The notes: generated by a model not told the origin, from the letters alone. DNA of 64,000 nucleotides from Paenibacillus sp. FSL H7-0326 (GCF_001955535.1 NZ_MPVN01000001.1:1860001-1924000); one strand, 5' to 3'. Positions 51,878-60,798 are shown, counted from the first letter of the stretch. Numbers and translations are program-made.

Positions 51878-52765
51878 TCAGGATATTCTCCTGACTGCAA
51901 ACCATAGCTCTACAAAATTAAGACCATCATCCTTACTTCCTGTAATCTCAAATTCCATCCCGTCGATCTGTTCATATCCGGCCGTAGGCAGCCACTCAGA
52001 AAAGAACCGCCTATATAGCGTTTCAATCGTTTCATTAAATTTATCCCATGTAAAAGGATCGGATGAGAAGATCGCCCACGTGTGGGCGGGTATCGTTATA
52101 CTTGTGTACCCATCGGTTTTACTGGCTTCATCCTTAAATGCGCACAGCATGTAGGGGAAGGTATCCTCTTCCGTTTTTTTATAGCTACAAACAGCATGTA
52201 CTTTATGATAGTCCTGATTGATAGAGGCAGGCAGGTCACCCGCATTCGCAGCAAGCCTTTCTACCTCGCCATTAGCATGGCTTTGTTTCCATAAGTCTGC
52301 TGGCGTATCCACTCCGTTTAATCGAAACACTTTTTCAATTCCGAATACTTGAAAGGATTCTTTTGTCTCCATACGGTAATTCATAGCCTCTTCCCCTTTG
52401 ATTGAAATAAGGAAGGAGATCCGTGGATAGGCTTTGAGGGCAGTCCCTTCTTCCCGGGCCATTGCTGGATTTACGCCATGTAATAATTGAAAAGCCCTTG
52501 CGAATGAAACTGGAGATTCATAACCATACTTTATGGCGATATCAACAACTCTCATGTCACTATTCTGCAATTCAATAGCAGCGAGAGTAAGCCGTCTTCT
52601 CCTGATATATTCTGCCAAAGGCACATTTGTAATGAATGAAAACATTCTTTGGAACTGATGTGATGAACAACAAGCACATTGAGCTACTTCCTTTAAGTCA
52701 ATCTCGCCGGTTAGATTCAATTCGATATGATCTAATGCCCGGTTCATTCTCATAAGCCAATCCAT
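51878..52765 (-). CDS. AraC family regulator with GyrI-like domain
   Basis: A 295-residue regulator with an AraC DNA-binding domain (HQFQRMFSFITNVPLAEYIR, YGYESPVSFARAFQLLHGVN) and a C-terminal GyrI-like effector domain from about residue 127. It is clearly paralogous to the protein at 12851-13732, sharing MDWL-M-x-A near the start and ISxKGEEAMNYRMETKESFQ-type linker. GAGGGAGGG precedes the ATG. No obvious target operon is adjacent. Confidence 0.92.
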   Translation of the reverse strand: MDWLMRMNRALDHIELNLTGEIDLKEVAQCACCSSHQFQRMFSFITNVPLAEYIRRRRLTLAAIELQNSDMRVVDIAIKYGYESPVSFARAFQLLHGVNPAMAREEGTALKAYPRISFLISIKGEEAMNYRMETKESFQVFGIEKVFRLNGVDTPADLWKQSHANGEVERLAANAGDLPASINQDYHKVHAVCSYKKTEEDTFPYMLCAFKDEASKTDGYTSITIPAHTWAIFSSDPFTWDKFNETIETLYRRFFSEWLPTAGYEQIDGMEFEITGSKDDGLNFVELWFAVRRIS

Positions 52766-52868
52766 CTGATCCCTCCCTCTTATCCAAAGTATAGTTATGC
52801 CATGGCTTCGTATCGCAACTATTTGTGCTCAATTAAGTTTCATATCCGGGGGGAGTGGGTGCTTTTCT

Positions 52869-53741
52869 TCATTCAGATAATATGAGGTCAAGCCAGGACT
52901 TAGCCTCATGGTACAGAACAGGATTGTTGTCCGGCGTGTAGTATGCAAGAGCTGATACCGCTTGGGATACGACCCATCCCTTTGCTCTTGCCCACGTAGC
53001 ATCATCTGTCGGGAGATGTTCGCGGAATGCATCACGGGCTGCTGCGGAATGCAGCTTCCATGCAACCATGATGTCGCACGCTGGATCTCCAATACCCATT
53101 GTATCCCAATCGATCACACCCGTAATGCGTCCGTTTCGCACAAGCCAGTTACGCACATCGAGGTCGCCGTGATGCCAAACGGGTGGGCCGTTCCAGGGAG
53201 GCGCAGCAAGCGCAGATTCCCACACTGCGGACACGGCAGGATCGCCATCGAACCGTGCCAGCCAGTATTGAAACTCTTCATTCCGCTGAGCCAGAGGAAT
53301 ACCGCGTCCTGACGGTCCCCCCGATGGATTGATTTGTTGCAGTGCTCCAACGAAATCTGCAAGATCACGTGCTGCCTGAATTACGTCCATCTCTTCTATT
53401 GGCACCATCTTCCCCTCAACCCATGTATGTATTTCCCAAAACCACGGATATTCGTTATTCGGTTGCCCTTGTGCAATAGGAAGAGGCGTCTCCAGCGGAA
53501 GTAAGGGTGCGAGCTTGGGCAGCCAGATCCATTCACGACTTTCTGGTATCGCAGGTCCCTCGCGCCGTGCAAGACGAACAGAATATTCGTCGCCGAGCCG
53601 AAAGATGGCGTTCACTGTGCCCGCCGGCTCGATCCGCTCCAGGGTTAGCTCTGCCCACTGGGGGAACTGCTCCAGAATGAGACGGCGTACAAGCGCTTCG
53701 TCAATTTCCATTTCGTCAGCATGCATCTTTCCTGCTCCCAT
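52869..53741 (-). CDS. Aminoglycoside phosphotransferase family kinase
   Basis: A 290-residue kinase-fold protein. VWHHGDLDVRNWLVRNGRIT is the catalytic loop and GVIDWDTMGIGDPACDIMVA the metal-binding loop. The first 60 residues form the N-lobe (TVNAIFRLGDEYSVRLARRE). The GC content is clearly higher than that of its neighbours, which hints at recent transfer from a higher-GC donor. It is likely a resistance-type kinase; the substrate is unknown. The annotated start at 53741 is the longest; MHADEMEIDE (53726) is an alternative. Confidence 0.88.
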   Translation of the reverse strand: MGAGKMHADEMEIDEALVRRLILEQFPQWAELTLERIEPAGTVNAIFRLGDEYSVRLARREGPAIPESREWIWLPKLAPLLPLETPLPIAQGQPNNEYPWFWEIHTWVEGKMVPIEEMDVIQAARDLADFVGALQQINPSGGPSGRGIPLAQRNEEFQYWLARFDGDPAVSAVWESALAAPPWNGPPVWHHGDLDVRNWLVRNGRITGVIDWDTMGIGDPACDIMVAWKLHSAAARDAFREHLPTDDATWARAKGWVVSQAVSALAYYTPDNNPVLYHEAKSWLDLILSE

Positions 53742-53905
53742 GTTAACACCTCTTCGTTAGATTTATTAAGTCAGCACAATATGACTCTTCTTATCTAACA
53801 GCGTATCAATATAATAAGGAGCTGTGCTGGTAATATTCAATTATAGGTGAACTAGCCTTCCAGATCTTTAATGCTGCACTTTCTCGAATAAATTAAGCAG
53901 ATTAC

Positions 53906-54031
53906 TTAGTCACTATCTTTCATGAGTTTATCTAGGTAGGAATTGTACAACGCTCTGTATCTTTCGTTTTCCTCGCACACAATTAATGTAACCAACCTTT
54001 GAATTACTACTTCTCTAATCCAACGATTCAT
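53906..54031 (-). CDS. 41-residue protein, possibly Spo0E-like
   Basis: MNRWIREVVIQRLVTLIVCE at the start and NSYLDKLMKDSD at the end, with GAAGGAGATC upstream at good spacing. Its size, two-helix pattern and the S-x-LDKLM signature resemble Spo0E-type aspartyl-phosphate phosphatases (SxxLDxLI), which dephosphorylate Spo0A-P in spore formers. The match is short, so the family assignment is tentative. It stands alone in an otherwise empty stretch of about 500 bp. Confidence 0.55.
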   Translation of the reverse strand: MNRWIREVVIQRLVTLIVCEENERYRALYNSYLDKLMKDSD

Positions 54032-54269
54032 AAGTCAGATCTCCTTCACTGAACGATTTGTAACATCCAATTTCTAATGGTAAAGCTTGCTTCCTTCAAT
54101 CGAATATTACGCTTATAATCAGCGAAAATATACATGTTTCCCGATTTATTTCTTATTGACGTGAATTGATATTTGTTACATATATGAAACATAGCGTTTT
54201 GGAATCATGTATAATAAAAATACTCAAATATAAAAGATCTTAACTAATAATGTGAAGGAGTTCTCCCCC

Positions 54270-55010
54270 ATGTTCTCGAACGAACAGATTTTATCTTTTA
54301 ACGATTTAGAATTGTCACTATATAACTATATCTCTCAACACATGGAAAAAGTAGCGTATATGCGTATCAGAGAATTAGCAGATGAAACTCATGTATCCAC
54401 AGCGACGATCCTGCGTTTCTGTCGAAAAAATCAATGTGAAGGTTTCTCTGAATTTAAAGTAAAATTGAAAATGCATCTGGCCCAGCACAAGAAAACATCG
54501 TTAAAAAATTCACACCACGCTATATTCGAATTTTTTGAACGAACCCTAAAACCCGAATGGGAGGAAAAAATCAAGGAGGCCGCCCGACTTGTAGCAGAAG
54601 CGAGCTCCGTCATTTTTATTGGTACGGGAAGTTCCGGAATTATGGCCGAGTATGGTGCTAGATATTTTTCGAATTTGGGGACTTTTTCTATGTATATAAA
54701 GGATCCTCACTTCCCTATCCATGCTAAAGTACGACAGAATAGTATCACCATTGCACTATCAACATCCGGTGAGAACACGTTTACCATTACTCACCTTAAA
54801 CAACTAAAGCAGGAACAGAACAAAATAATTAGCATTACAAATAACAGACAATCAACAATTTCTAAAATTTCCGACATCAATATTCCCTATTATGTAAGTG
54901 AAGAATTTTACGAATCAGCGAATATCACCACTCAGGTGCCAGTTCTTTTTGTTCTGGAATGGTTGGGACGGGAAGTATATAGACGCAATAAGCTAATGAA
55001 GATTGAATAA
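54270..55010 (+). CDS. MurR/RpiR family transcriptional regulator with SIS domain
   Basis: A 246-residue regulator. The N-terminal HTH (LADETHVSTATILRFCRKNQ) is of the RpiR type, followed by a SIS sugar-phosphate-binding domain (IFIGTGSSGIMAEYGARYFS, IALSTSGENTFTITHLKQLK). Such proteins sense phosphorylated sugars. The start at ATG 54270 is chosen because AAGGAG lies 9 bp before it. No sugar-metabolism gene is adjacent, so its targets are elsewhere. A terminator is not obvious. Confidence 0.92.
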   Translation: MFSNEQILSFNDLELSLYNYISQHMEKVAYMRIRELADETHVSTATILRFCRKNQCEGFSEFKVKLKMHLAQHKKTSLKNSHHAIFEFFERTLKPEWEEKIKEAARLVAEASSVIFIGTGSSGIMAEYGARYFSNLGTFSMYIKDPHFPIHAKVRQNSITIALSTSGENTFTITHLKQLKQEQNKIISITNNRQSTISKISDINIPYYVSEEFYESANITTQVPVLFVLEWLGREVYRRNKLMKIE

Positions 55011-55098
55011 TACCTCGTTACGTTGAATCACGCACCAGATCATTTCCGTTTGGCTCATAGTGAAATCTATATCTTCCCCATCTACTTATAGCATCAAG

Positions 55099-55491
55099 TT
55101 AATCGGTGTGGGCGACGGCTCGGATCTCAATTAGTTGATGTGGAAACGCTAGACTCGATACACCGACGGAAGTAACAGCCGGTCTATGGTCTCCTATGTA
55201 CGCTTTGTACAATTGGACGCACTGCTCAAAATGCTCTTCCGGTTGGGTCATATAAATTTCTAACTCAGCAAGATTAGACCTTGTGACACCAAACCCTGTA
55301 AGCACACGATCGAGGTTCTCGAACGTCTGCAGTGTCTGTACTTCGAAATTGTCTTCACCAACGAACTCGCCTTGCATATTGTGGGAAAATTGCCCAGAAA
55401 TATAGATTGTGCCATTCACACTATATCCTTGGGTAACACCAAAGGCTTCTTCCCAAGCAACACCATGATTGTAAGTTTTAATATTCTTCAT
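55099..55491 (-). CDS. RidA family protein
   Basis: A 130-residue protein of the RidA/YjgF family, whose active members deaminate reactive enamines and imines. GYSVNGTIYISGQFSH, GFGVTRSNLAELEIYMTQPE and RPAVTSVGVSSLAFPHQLIE are conserved blocks. The catalytic Arg appears in IEIRAVAH near the end. It diverges from an HxlR regulator, so the pair is probably linked: the regulator would control this gene in response to an aldehyde or quinone. GAAGGAG precedes the ATG. Confidence 0.92.
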   Translation of the reverse strand: MKNIKTYNHGVAWEEAFGVTQGYSVNGTIYISGQFSHNMQGEFVGEDNFEVQTLQTFENLDRVLTGFGVTRSNLAELEIYMTQPEEHFEQCVQLYKAYIGDHRPAVTSVGVSSLAFPHQLIEIRAVAHTD

Positions 55492-55593
55492 TTTATTCTC
55501 TCCTTCAATTCAAAGTAAGGTTAGTATAAAATGAGCAATGATAAAAATGTAGTACGCACTTCTTTGATAGCTACTACCCGAAAGGATAGTGTA

Positions 55594-55938
55594 ATGATGA
55601 GTATGGCTGAATATAAAGGCAAAGTTCGTAATATTCAAGATACCCCATTTGGTTATACGATGTCAGTGATCGGCGGCAAATGGAAGATGGTTATCATCTA
55701 TCTGTTAGCAGAGAATCAACCTGTCAGGTTTAATGATCTTAAGAGACAAATAGGAGCAATTACTTATAAAATATTGAGTTCACAGCTCAAAGAATTGGAA
55801 GCAGATGGTCTTGTCGTGCGGAAGGAATATCCACAAGTCCCTCCTAAGGTAGAGTACAGTCTCACAGACAAAGCGGAGACGCTCTTACCTTTATTAGAAG
55901 AATTATGTGAGTGGGGAGTAAAAAATCGAGGCGTGTAA
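55594..55938 (+). CDS. HxlR family transcriptional regulator
   Basis: About 114 residues of winged-helix regulator. TPFGYTMSVIGGKWKMVIIY and ITYKILSSQLKELEADGLVV are hallmark HxlR segments. Family members such as HxlR, HypR and YodB respond to formaldehyde, quinones or oxidants. The start at 55594 is favoured by AAAGGATAG 7 bp upstream; a longer in-frame start at 55531 adds an unstructured extension. It diverges from the RidA gene, which is its likely target. Confidence 0.9.
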   Translation: MMSMAEYKGKVRNIQDTPFGYTMSVIGGKWKMVIIYLLAENQPVRFNDLKRQIGAITYKILSSQLKELEADGLVVRKEYPQVPPKVEYSLTDKAETLLPLLEELCEWGVKNRGV

Positions 55939-56030
55939 ACTGGGTTTTTGGAACCGTTGGCAACTATAGTAAAGCAGCTGTATCACATTGACGCAGCTGC
56001 TAATTGTGCATAATGGAGTTTCGTATTCAC

Positions 56031-57221
56031 TTATGAATAGCCTAAAGCAGTCTTTAAAGAGCTTACCATTATATTATAGAGCACCTGGGTTTCGTCATCG
56101 ACAATAAATGTGATCGTATATACGTCTTCCATACTTTGAATTGGATCATAAATCGAAATGTCCTGAAAGGTACCATCTTTCGTCTTTTCATAGAAAAACT
56201 GTATGATTCCTTGTCCGCTAACTCCTGCCGATCCATATTGGCTTATGATATCTGACAAAGAACTTTTACCTAACACGATGCCTTTTTTTGTGGAAAGTAA
56301 AGGTGCTGTATTGGGAGTATCAGTATTCAAATCTACGCTCCAAGCATCTAGCTCTCCATTTTCGTTAAAGTGTCCAGAGAATAATGGATAAATATCAAAA
56401 TCAAATATATCCTGTTCAGTAGTTTTGCCAAACCGATTATCGACGGTTTGTTTCAAATCTCCGAAGGTAAGACCTGGAAATCCACCACTACCGTACAAAT
56501 TAAAATCCTCTTGTGTGACTGGCTCTGTACTAAAATCAGGAATTAATTCATTAGTGACAATGGACGCATCAGGAATAAGACTAAGCTCTGTGGGAACTAC
56601 AGGTCTTTCATAAAGCTCAAGTTTTCCATGAAAGGCAAGCTGACGTATCCACTGGAGTGCTTCTGCTCTAGTGAATGTACTATTACCATCAAACTGTTCT
56701 GGAGAACTAACTTCGCTATTAGCTATTCCATGTCCAATTAAATAGGCAACAGTATCCGCTCCTGTATAGTGAACACCCTGTGAAGCACTAATGATTTCGG
56801 CAGCCCGTAATTTTGTAATTGGCTGAAATCTCTTGCTAAAAGTATCTATTCCTAGTGCAGGATGGTTATAATTCTTAGCTATCCAGTAAGGACCCTCTGT
56901 CCAACTTTCTTCTTGTTGATAGATACTGCTTGCATTCGGAATAGCCATACCCATTGCTCTATACAACATCTTCAGGAATTCCGCTTCTGTTATTACTTGG
57001 TCAGGCTTAAGGCTTGAATTGGAGTATCCATTAATTATGTTTTGAGAGATCCCCCATTGAAAGAGACGTTTGGCCCAATGTCCATCCATGCCTACAGCTG
57101 GAGTGCTATGCATCCATAGCGAAGTAACGATATCCTCATCGTCAAGCACCGTTATTTCTGATTCAGCTGCTACCGTTGTTGCTCCCATTAAGAATGATGC
57201 TAAAATCAAGCCAGTGGTCAT
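56031..57221 (-). CDS. SLH-domain surface protein
   Basis: A 396-residue exported protein. A hydrophobic N-terminus (LILASFLMGATTVAAE) is followed by SLH-like repeats (GHWAKRLFQWGISQNIINGY, ITEAEFLKMLYRAMGM, FTRAEALQWIRQLAF). The remaining 200 residues (GLTFGDLKQTVDNRFGKTTE) are beta-rich and not recognised. The usual ATG start leaves a short signal peptide without charges. A CTG 18 bp upstream in frame would add INIKR and sits 10 bp after AGAGAGG, which may be the true start. It is likely attached to secondary cell-wall polymer. Confidence 0.8.
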   Translation of the reverse strand: MTTGLILASFLMGATTVAAESEITVLDDEDIVTSLWMHSTPAVGMDGHWAKRLFQWGISQNIINGYSNSSLKPDQVITEAEFLKMLYRAMGMAIPNASSIYQQEESWTEGPYWIAKNYNHPALGIDTFSKRFQPITKLRAAEIISASQGVHYTGADTVAYLIGHGIANSEVSSPEQFDGNSTFTRAEALQWIRQLAFHGKLELYERPVVPTELSLIPDASIVTNELIPDFSTEPVTQEDFNLYGSGGFPGLTFGDLKQTVDNRFGKTTEQDIFDFDIYPLFSGHFNENGELDAWSVDLNTDTPNTAPLLSTKKGIVLGKSSLSDIISQYGSAGVSGQGIIQFFYEKTKDGTFQDISIYDPIQSMEDVYTITFIVDDETQVLYNIMVSSLKTALGYS

Positions 57222-57354
57222 ACGTTTGATATTTATCAGACTTTATCATCCTCTCTTAGAATTGATTGAAAACTATATGTATATATCGGAAAACCGTGCC
57301 TGCCAATCGAGGTGCAATATAATATACCGAAACAGTGGTGGGGCATTTTTCTAC

Positions 57355-58394
57355 TCATCCTTTATCAATACATTTCAATACTAAATTTCCAAACCTTTGG
57401 ATGTCTTGGATATAATCATACCCTGGGGGATTAGGTCCGAGCTGATTTAACATTCTGACGGCCACGACGTGATACTCAGGAATAACTAGAACCGCATTTC
57501 CAAAGAAACCGAATAATTGATAGGAGCCCCGAGGAAGGTCGTACCCTAGCTCAGATACTGGCCGGTTCATATCTTTTACCCACCAAAAGAACCCATTTCG
57601 AGGTAAAGCTTCATCGAGCTGACTTGGAGTCACGATGGAAACGGCTTGTTCGAAGATTAAACGAGGTAGTATTTGTTCCCCCTTATACTTCTTCCCCTTA
57701 TTCAAAAACAAGTTTCCCCATTTAGCTAAATCTCGTGTATTCGAATCAATTTCATAAATGATTAAAAGGTATTTTGAAATTGATTCATTACAAATAGATT
57801 CGCCTCGCTGCCGTCATTGCTTGAGTATTCTTCATTAACCCATACCAACTTGTCATTTTTCTTATGTTTCCAGTCTGTATTTATGAATCCATAAGGGGCA
57901 AATACTCGATCCCTTAACACTTGTGCAAGAGATTGGTTAAATACGTTATGTACGATCCTAATAAGCAAATTAACCCCCGCATTATTGTATTTCCAATCTG
58001 TCCCTGGTGGGAATAGCCTTTCGTTTGGTCCTTGCAGGCCATGAGTATGTGTCAGGATATGCCGTATGGTTGTATTGTGTAAAACCTTCACGTTTGTATC
58101 TTCTAAATAGTCTACGATGTAATCGTCAATACTTCTTATTTTCCCTTCATAGAGCGCAAGGCTGATCGCCAGACCAAGATAGGCTTTGCGAATGGATGCT
58201 ACATTGAACTGTGAATCTTCATCTATTGATCGACTGTTAGCGGACTTATCATGGTAGCCAGAATAACATTCATTTACGATCTGATTATTTTGCATGACCA
58301 GGACTGATGATCCTGATGCAGAAATTTGATTCCTGATCTCCTCCACATGATCATTAAGCTCATCAAAAGTGTGAATTGATTGATTAAGATTCAT
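57355..58394 (-). pseudogene. Serine hydrolase (class C beta-lactamase/PBP4*-like), disrupted by a 44-bp insertion
   Basis: The 5' part from 58394 carries the SxxK serine motif (ASIRKAYLG), the YxN motif (YNNAGVNLL) and HTHGLQGPNERLFPPGTDW. It ends in a premature stop after EANLFVMNQFQNTF. The rest of the gene (TRDLAKWGNLFLNKGKKYKG, LGYDLPRGSYQLFGFFGN) continues in another frame. The junction contains a 44-bp inverted-repeat element (57743-57786); removing about that length restores EANLFV-NTRDLAKWG. The enzyme would hydrolyse beta-lactam, ester or peptide bonds when intact. Confidence 0.78.
57743..57786. repeat. 44-bp inverted-repeat insertion (MITE-like)
   Basis: GAATCAATTTCA (57743-57754) and TGAAATTGATTC (57775-57786) are perfect 12-bp inverted arms around a 20-nt AT-rich centre. 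The element sits inside the serine hydrolase frame and breaks it. Target duplication is not certain because the arms themselves share ATTC/GAAT ends. Confidence 0.7.
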
Positions 58395-58520
58395 GGTACC
58401 CCTCCGTTAATGGAACTTCTAAATCAAATATTCGACAGTTCACTACATTAACCTGCCCGTTCATTAGGTTGATAACTGTTCGTTCTCTCCAATGTTTCAA
58501 GCAGGCATCTGAACTTTATA

Positions 58521-58549
58521 TTGATTATTTTTCCAATAAAGGATATTTT
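58521..58549 (+). promoter_or_regulatory. Promoter upstream of the APH-family leader
   Basis: TTGATT (58521-58526) and TATTTT (58544-58549) are 17 bp apart, placing a transcript start about 30 bp before the leader ribosome site. Confidence 0.5.
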
Positions 58550-58600
58550 ATATTTAGCTTAGTGATAAGCAAGTTCCTGACACGAAGGGAGATGTTTTTA

Positions 58601-58633
58601 ATGGCTGCGACTTATATGGTGGTTCTGTCTTAG
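58601..58633 (+). CDS. 10-residue leader peptide
   Basis: ATG at 58601 encodes MAATYMVVLS and a stop, with AAGGGAG 9 bp upstream. It is followed by the long-range stem GGCATAC/GTATGCC (58647-58653 with 58687-58693) and by a terminator-like hairpin before the kinase gene. This is the layout of a ribosome-mediated antibiotic-responsive attenuator. Confidence 0.5.
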   Translation: MAATYMVVLS

Positions 58634-58729
58634 AAACTGAATAGCAGGCATACGCAATTAGAAACGGAAAATGCCCGTATTATTTGGTATGCCATCCAAA
58701 GTAACCTTTCGTGAATATTGCTGTTTGCA

Positions 58730-58755
58730 GATACGATGGAGGTCGTATCTTTTTT
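58730..58755 (+). terminator. Attenuator terminator before the APH-family gene
   Basis: GATACGA and TCGTATC form a perfect 7-bp stem with a 6-nt loop, followed by six T. It lies 33 bp before the kinase start, so readthrough would be needed for expression. Confidence 0.8.
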
Positions 58756-58787
58756 GCGTCTAACAAACAATATTAAAGGAGCTAAAA

Positions 58788-59798
58788 ATGAATATTAAAA
58801 TTGATGCACTGATCCATGCCTTAAGCCAGCAGTTCAAGACCCATATTATCTCCACTGACTTTCAAACGATATCGCTACAAGGCGGCACTGTGGGTAATGT
58901 GTACCTCGTTACTGGAAACGCCGATAGCATGGATGGTGACCAATTGCCATACCATATCGTGCTTAAAATCCAGAAGAAATGGGACCGATACGGCGATCCG
59001 GGTTCTTGGCGCCGGGAATATGATCTCTATGCATCTGATCTGGGAGCGACGTTCTCGGATGCCTTACGCTGGCCGACATGTTATTACGCGGAGATGAATG
59101 CCGAAGAAGATGAATTCCAGTTATGGCTGGAATATATCGATGGCGTATCAGGTTTAGACTTGACTGGTGATATGTATGAGCACGCCGCGCTGGAATTAGG
59201 CCGTTATCAAGGCAAGCTGTACGCAGAGCAGCCCGCTGTACTGCAGAGTCTGACCAACCTGAGCCCTGCGGATCTCATGAAGAATACGTATCTCCACTAC
59301 CGGTCATGGCCGGTAGTGTATGACTATATACGCTCGGAGGACTGTGCTTTCCCGCAGCATGCGCGGCAAATGCTTATCGATATCGATGAGCACTCAGATG
59401 AGATATTTGCCCGCATCGAGAAATTGCCCCTCGTGCTGTGCCACCGGGACTTCTGGGTCACCAACCTGATCTATACCGAGGAGAAAATCGCGCTCATCGA
59501 CTGGGATACATCCGGATGGGGCTACCTGGGCGAGGATCTCGCAAGCCTGATTGCGGATGAAGCGGATATTCATCACATGGTCGAATACTACCAGCGATGT
59601 GTCCCTGCGTATTACAAAGGATTTTCGGAATATGCAGATGTATCTCAGATTGCCGAGCATTGTGTACACGAGATGATCCTTCTCGCATTCGGGTACAGGC
59701 TCGTGGAGTGGTATCTCCACACTGAGGATGATGAAGAGAAGACCATGCATGTCGATACACTCCAAAAAATCTATGAAATAAAGAGCATTCCTGTATAG
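58788..59798 (+). CDS. Aminoglycoside phosphotransferase family kinase
   Basis: A 336-residue kinase-fold protein. VLCHRDFWVTNLIYTEEKIA is the catalytic loop (HRDxxxxN) and LIDWDTSGWGYLGEDLASLI the metal-binding loop. The N-terminal 120 residues contain a long substrate/ATP lobe (LKIQKKWDRYGDPGSWRREY). Similar proteins phosphorylate aminoglycosides, macrolides or choline. AAAGGAG precedes the ATG. The upstream leader peptide and terminator suggest induction by a translation-stalling antibiotic. A strong terminator follows. Confidence 0.88.
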   Translation: MNIKIDALIHALSQQFKTHIISTDFQTISLQGGTVGNVYLVTGNADSMDGDQLPYHIVLKIQKKWDRYGDPGSWRREYDLYASDLGATFSDALRWPTCYYAEMNAEEDEFQLWLEYIDGVSGLDLTGDMYEHAALELGRYQGKLYAEQPAVLQSLTNLSPADLMKNTYLHYRSWPVVYDYIRSEDCAFPQHARQMLIDIDEHSDEIFARIEKLPLVLCHRDFWVTNLIYTEEKIALIDWDTSGWGYLGEDLASLIADEADIHHMVEYYQRCVPAYYKGFSEYADVSQIAEHCVHEMILLAFGYRLVEWYLHTEDDEEKTMHVDTLQKIYEIKSIPV

Positions 59799-59816
59799 GA
59801 TTAACTCTTAAAAAAA

Positions 59817-59870
59817 GAGCTCCGAAAACCCTTGATTGCAGTGGGTTTTCGGAGCTTTTACTTTTTAGAT
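59817..59870. terminator. Bidirectional terminator between APH and nadE genes
   Basis: GAGCTCCGAAAACCC and GGGTTTTCGGAGC with a T tract (plus) and an A tract (minus), serving both converging genes. Confidence 0.9.
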
Positions 59871-59947
59871 ACTAAATTAAGGATTATCAATCTGGGAATT
59901 TCTACTTTAGAGATTCGGGGTATACGGTCAAATTTGATCCTTACGAC

Positions 59948-60766
59948 TTACTTCCACCATTCATCCTGCGGAGTAACCGGAAGCTCTCTTTTATGCTGTG
60001 AAGCCTTGTAACGCGCTTCGATCTTCGCCGCAGATGTCGAATCAACCTCATGTCCAGTAAGATAGCTGTCCAGTGTCTCATATGTGATTCCTAGCTCGGT
60101 CTCGTCTGCTTGCTGAGGCTTATTGTCCAATAGATCCGCTGTCGGAGTCTTCAAATACAGACGTTCCGAGGCACCAAGCTCCTTCAGCAGCTCCCGGCCC
60201 TGGCTCTTCGATAGTCCAGAGAGAGGAATGAGGTCTGCACCGCCGTCTCCAAACTTGGTGAAAAATCCCGTAATCGCTTCTGCAGCGTGATCTGTACCGA
60301 TGACGAGGGCTCCGCGTTCGCCTGCAACCGCATATTGCACGATCATACGCATTCTGGCTTTGACGTTCCCTTTGTGATAATCCGCCAATGCTTGCCCTGC
60401 GGCTGAATTATACTCACTTGTGAAGGCATTTACCGAGTCTTCGATATTAAATACGACCGTATCGTCTGGTTGAATGAACTCAAGGGCTGCCATCGCATCC
60501 GCCTCATCGAGCTGAGTTCCGTAAGGCAGGCGAATCGCAGTAAAGCGAGCTTCATATCCTTCCTCACGCAGCGATTCCACGGCCAGCTGAGCCAGTCTCC
60601 CGGCTAATGTGGAATCCTGTCCGCCGCTGATGCCGAGCACGTATCCTTTGGCTCCTGTCTTTTTGCAATAATCCTTCAGGAAATTCACTCTTGCGCTGAT
60701 CTCTTCACTTGCGACAATACTAGGCTTTACATTCAGTTCTTCTATGATTTGTTTTTGAGTATTCAT
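59948..60766 (-). CDS. nadE: Ammonia-dependent NAD synthetase
   Basis: A 272-residue enzyme that converts nicotinic acid adenine dinucleotide to NAD with ATP and ammonia. [20 protein letters not shown] is the P-loop (SGGQDST), and [20 protein letters not shown] the NAD-site region. It lacks a glutaminase domain. The start at [10 protein letters not shown] (60766) has GGGAGG upstream; the longer frame to 60802 has none. It is the last gene of pncA-pncB-nadD-nadE, 32 bp after nadD. Confidence 0.97.
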   Translation of the reverse strand: MNTQKQIIEELNVKPSIVASEEISARVNFLKDYCKKTGAKGYVLGISGGQDSTLAGRLAQLAVESLREEGYEARFTAIRLPYGTQLDEADAMAALEFIQPDDTVVFNIEDSVNAFTSEYNSAAGQALADYHKGNVKARMRMIVQYAVAGERGALVIGTDHAAEAITGFFTKFGDGGADLIPLSGLSKSQGRELLKELGASERLYLKTPTADLLDNKPQQADETELGITYETLDSYLTGHEVDSTSAAKIEARYKASQHKRELPVTPQDEWWK

Positions 60767-60798
60767 TTCTTGGTTCCTCCCTATTTTTGATGTAAAAA

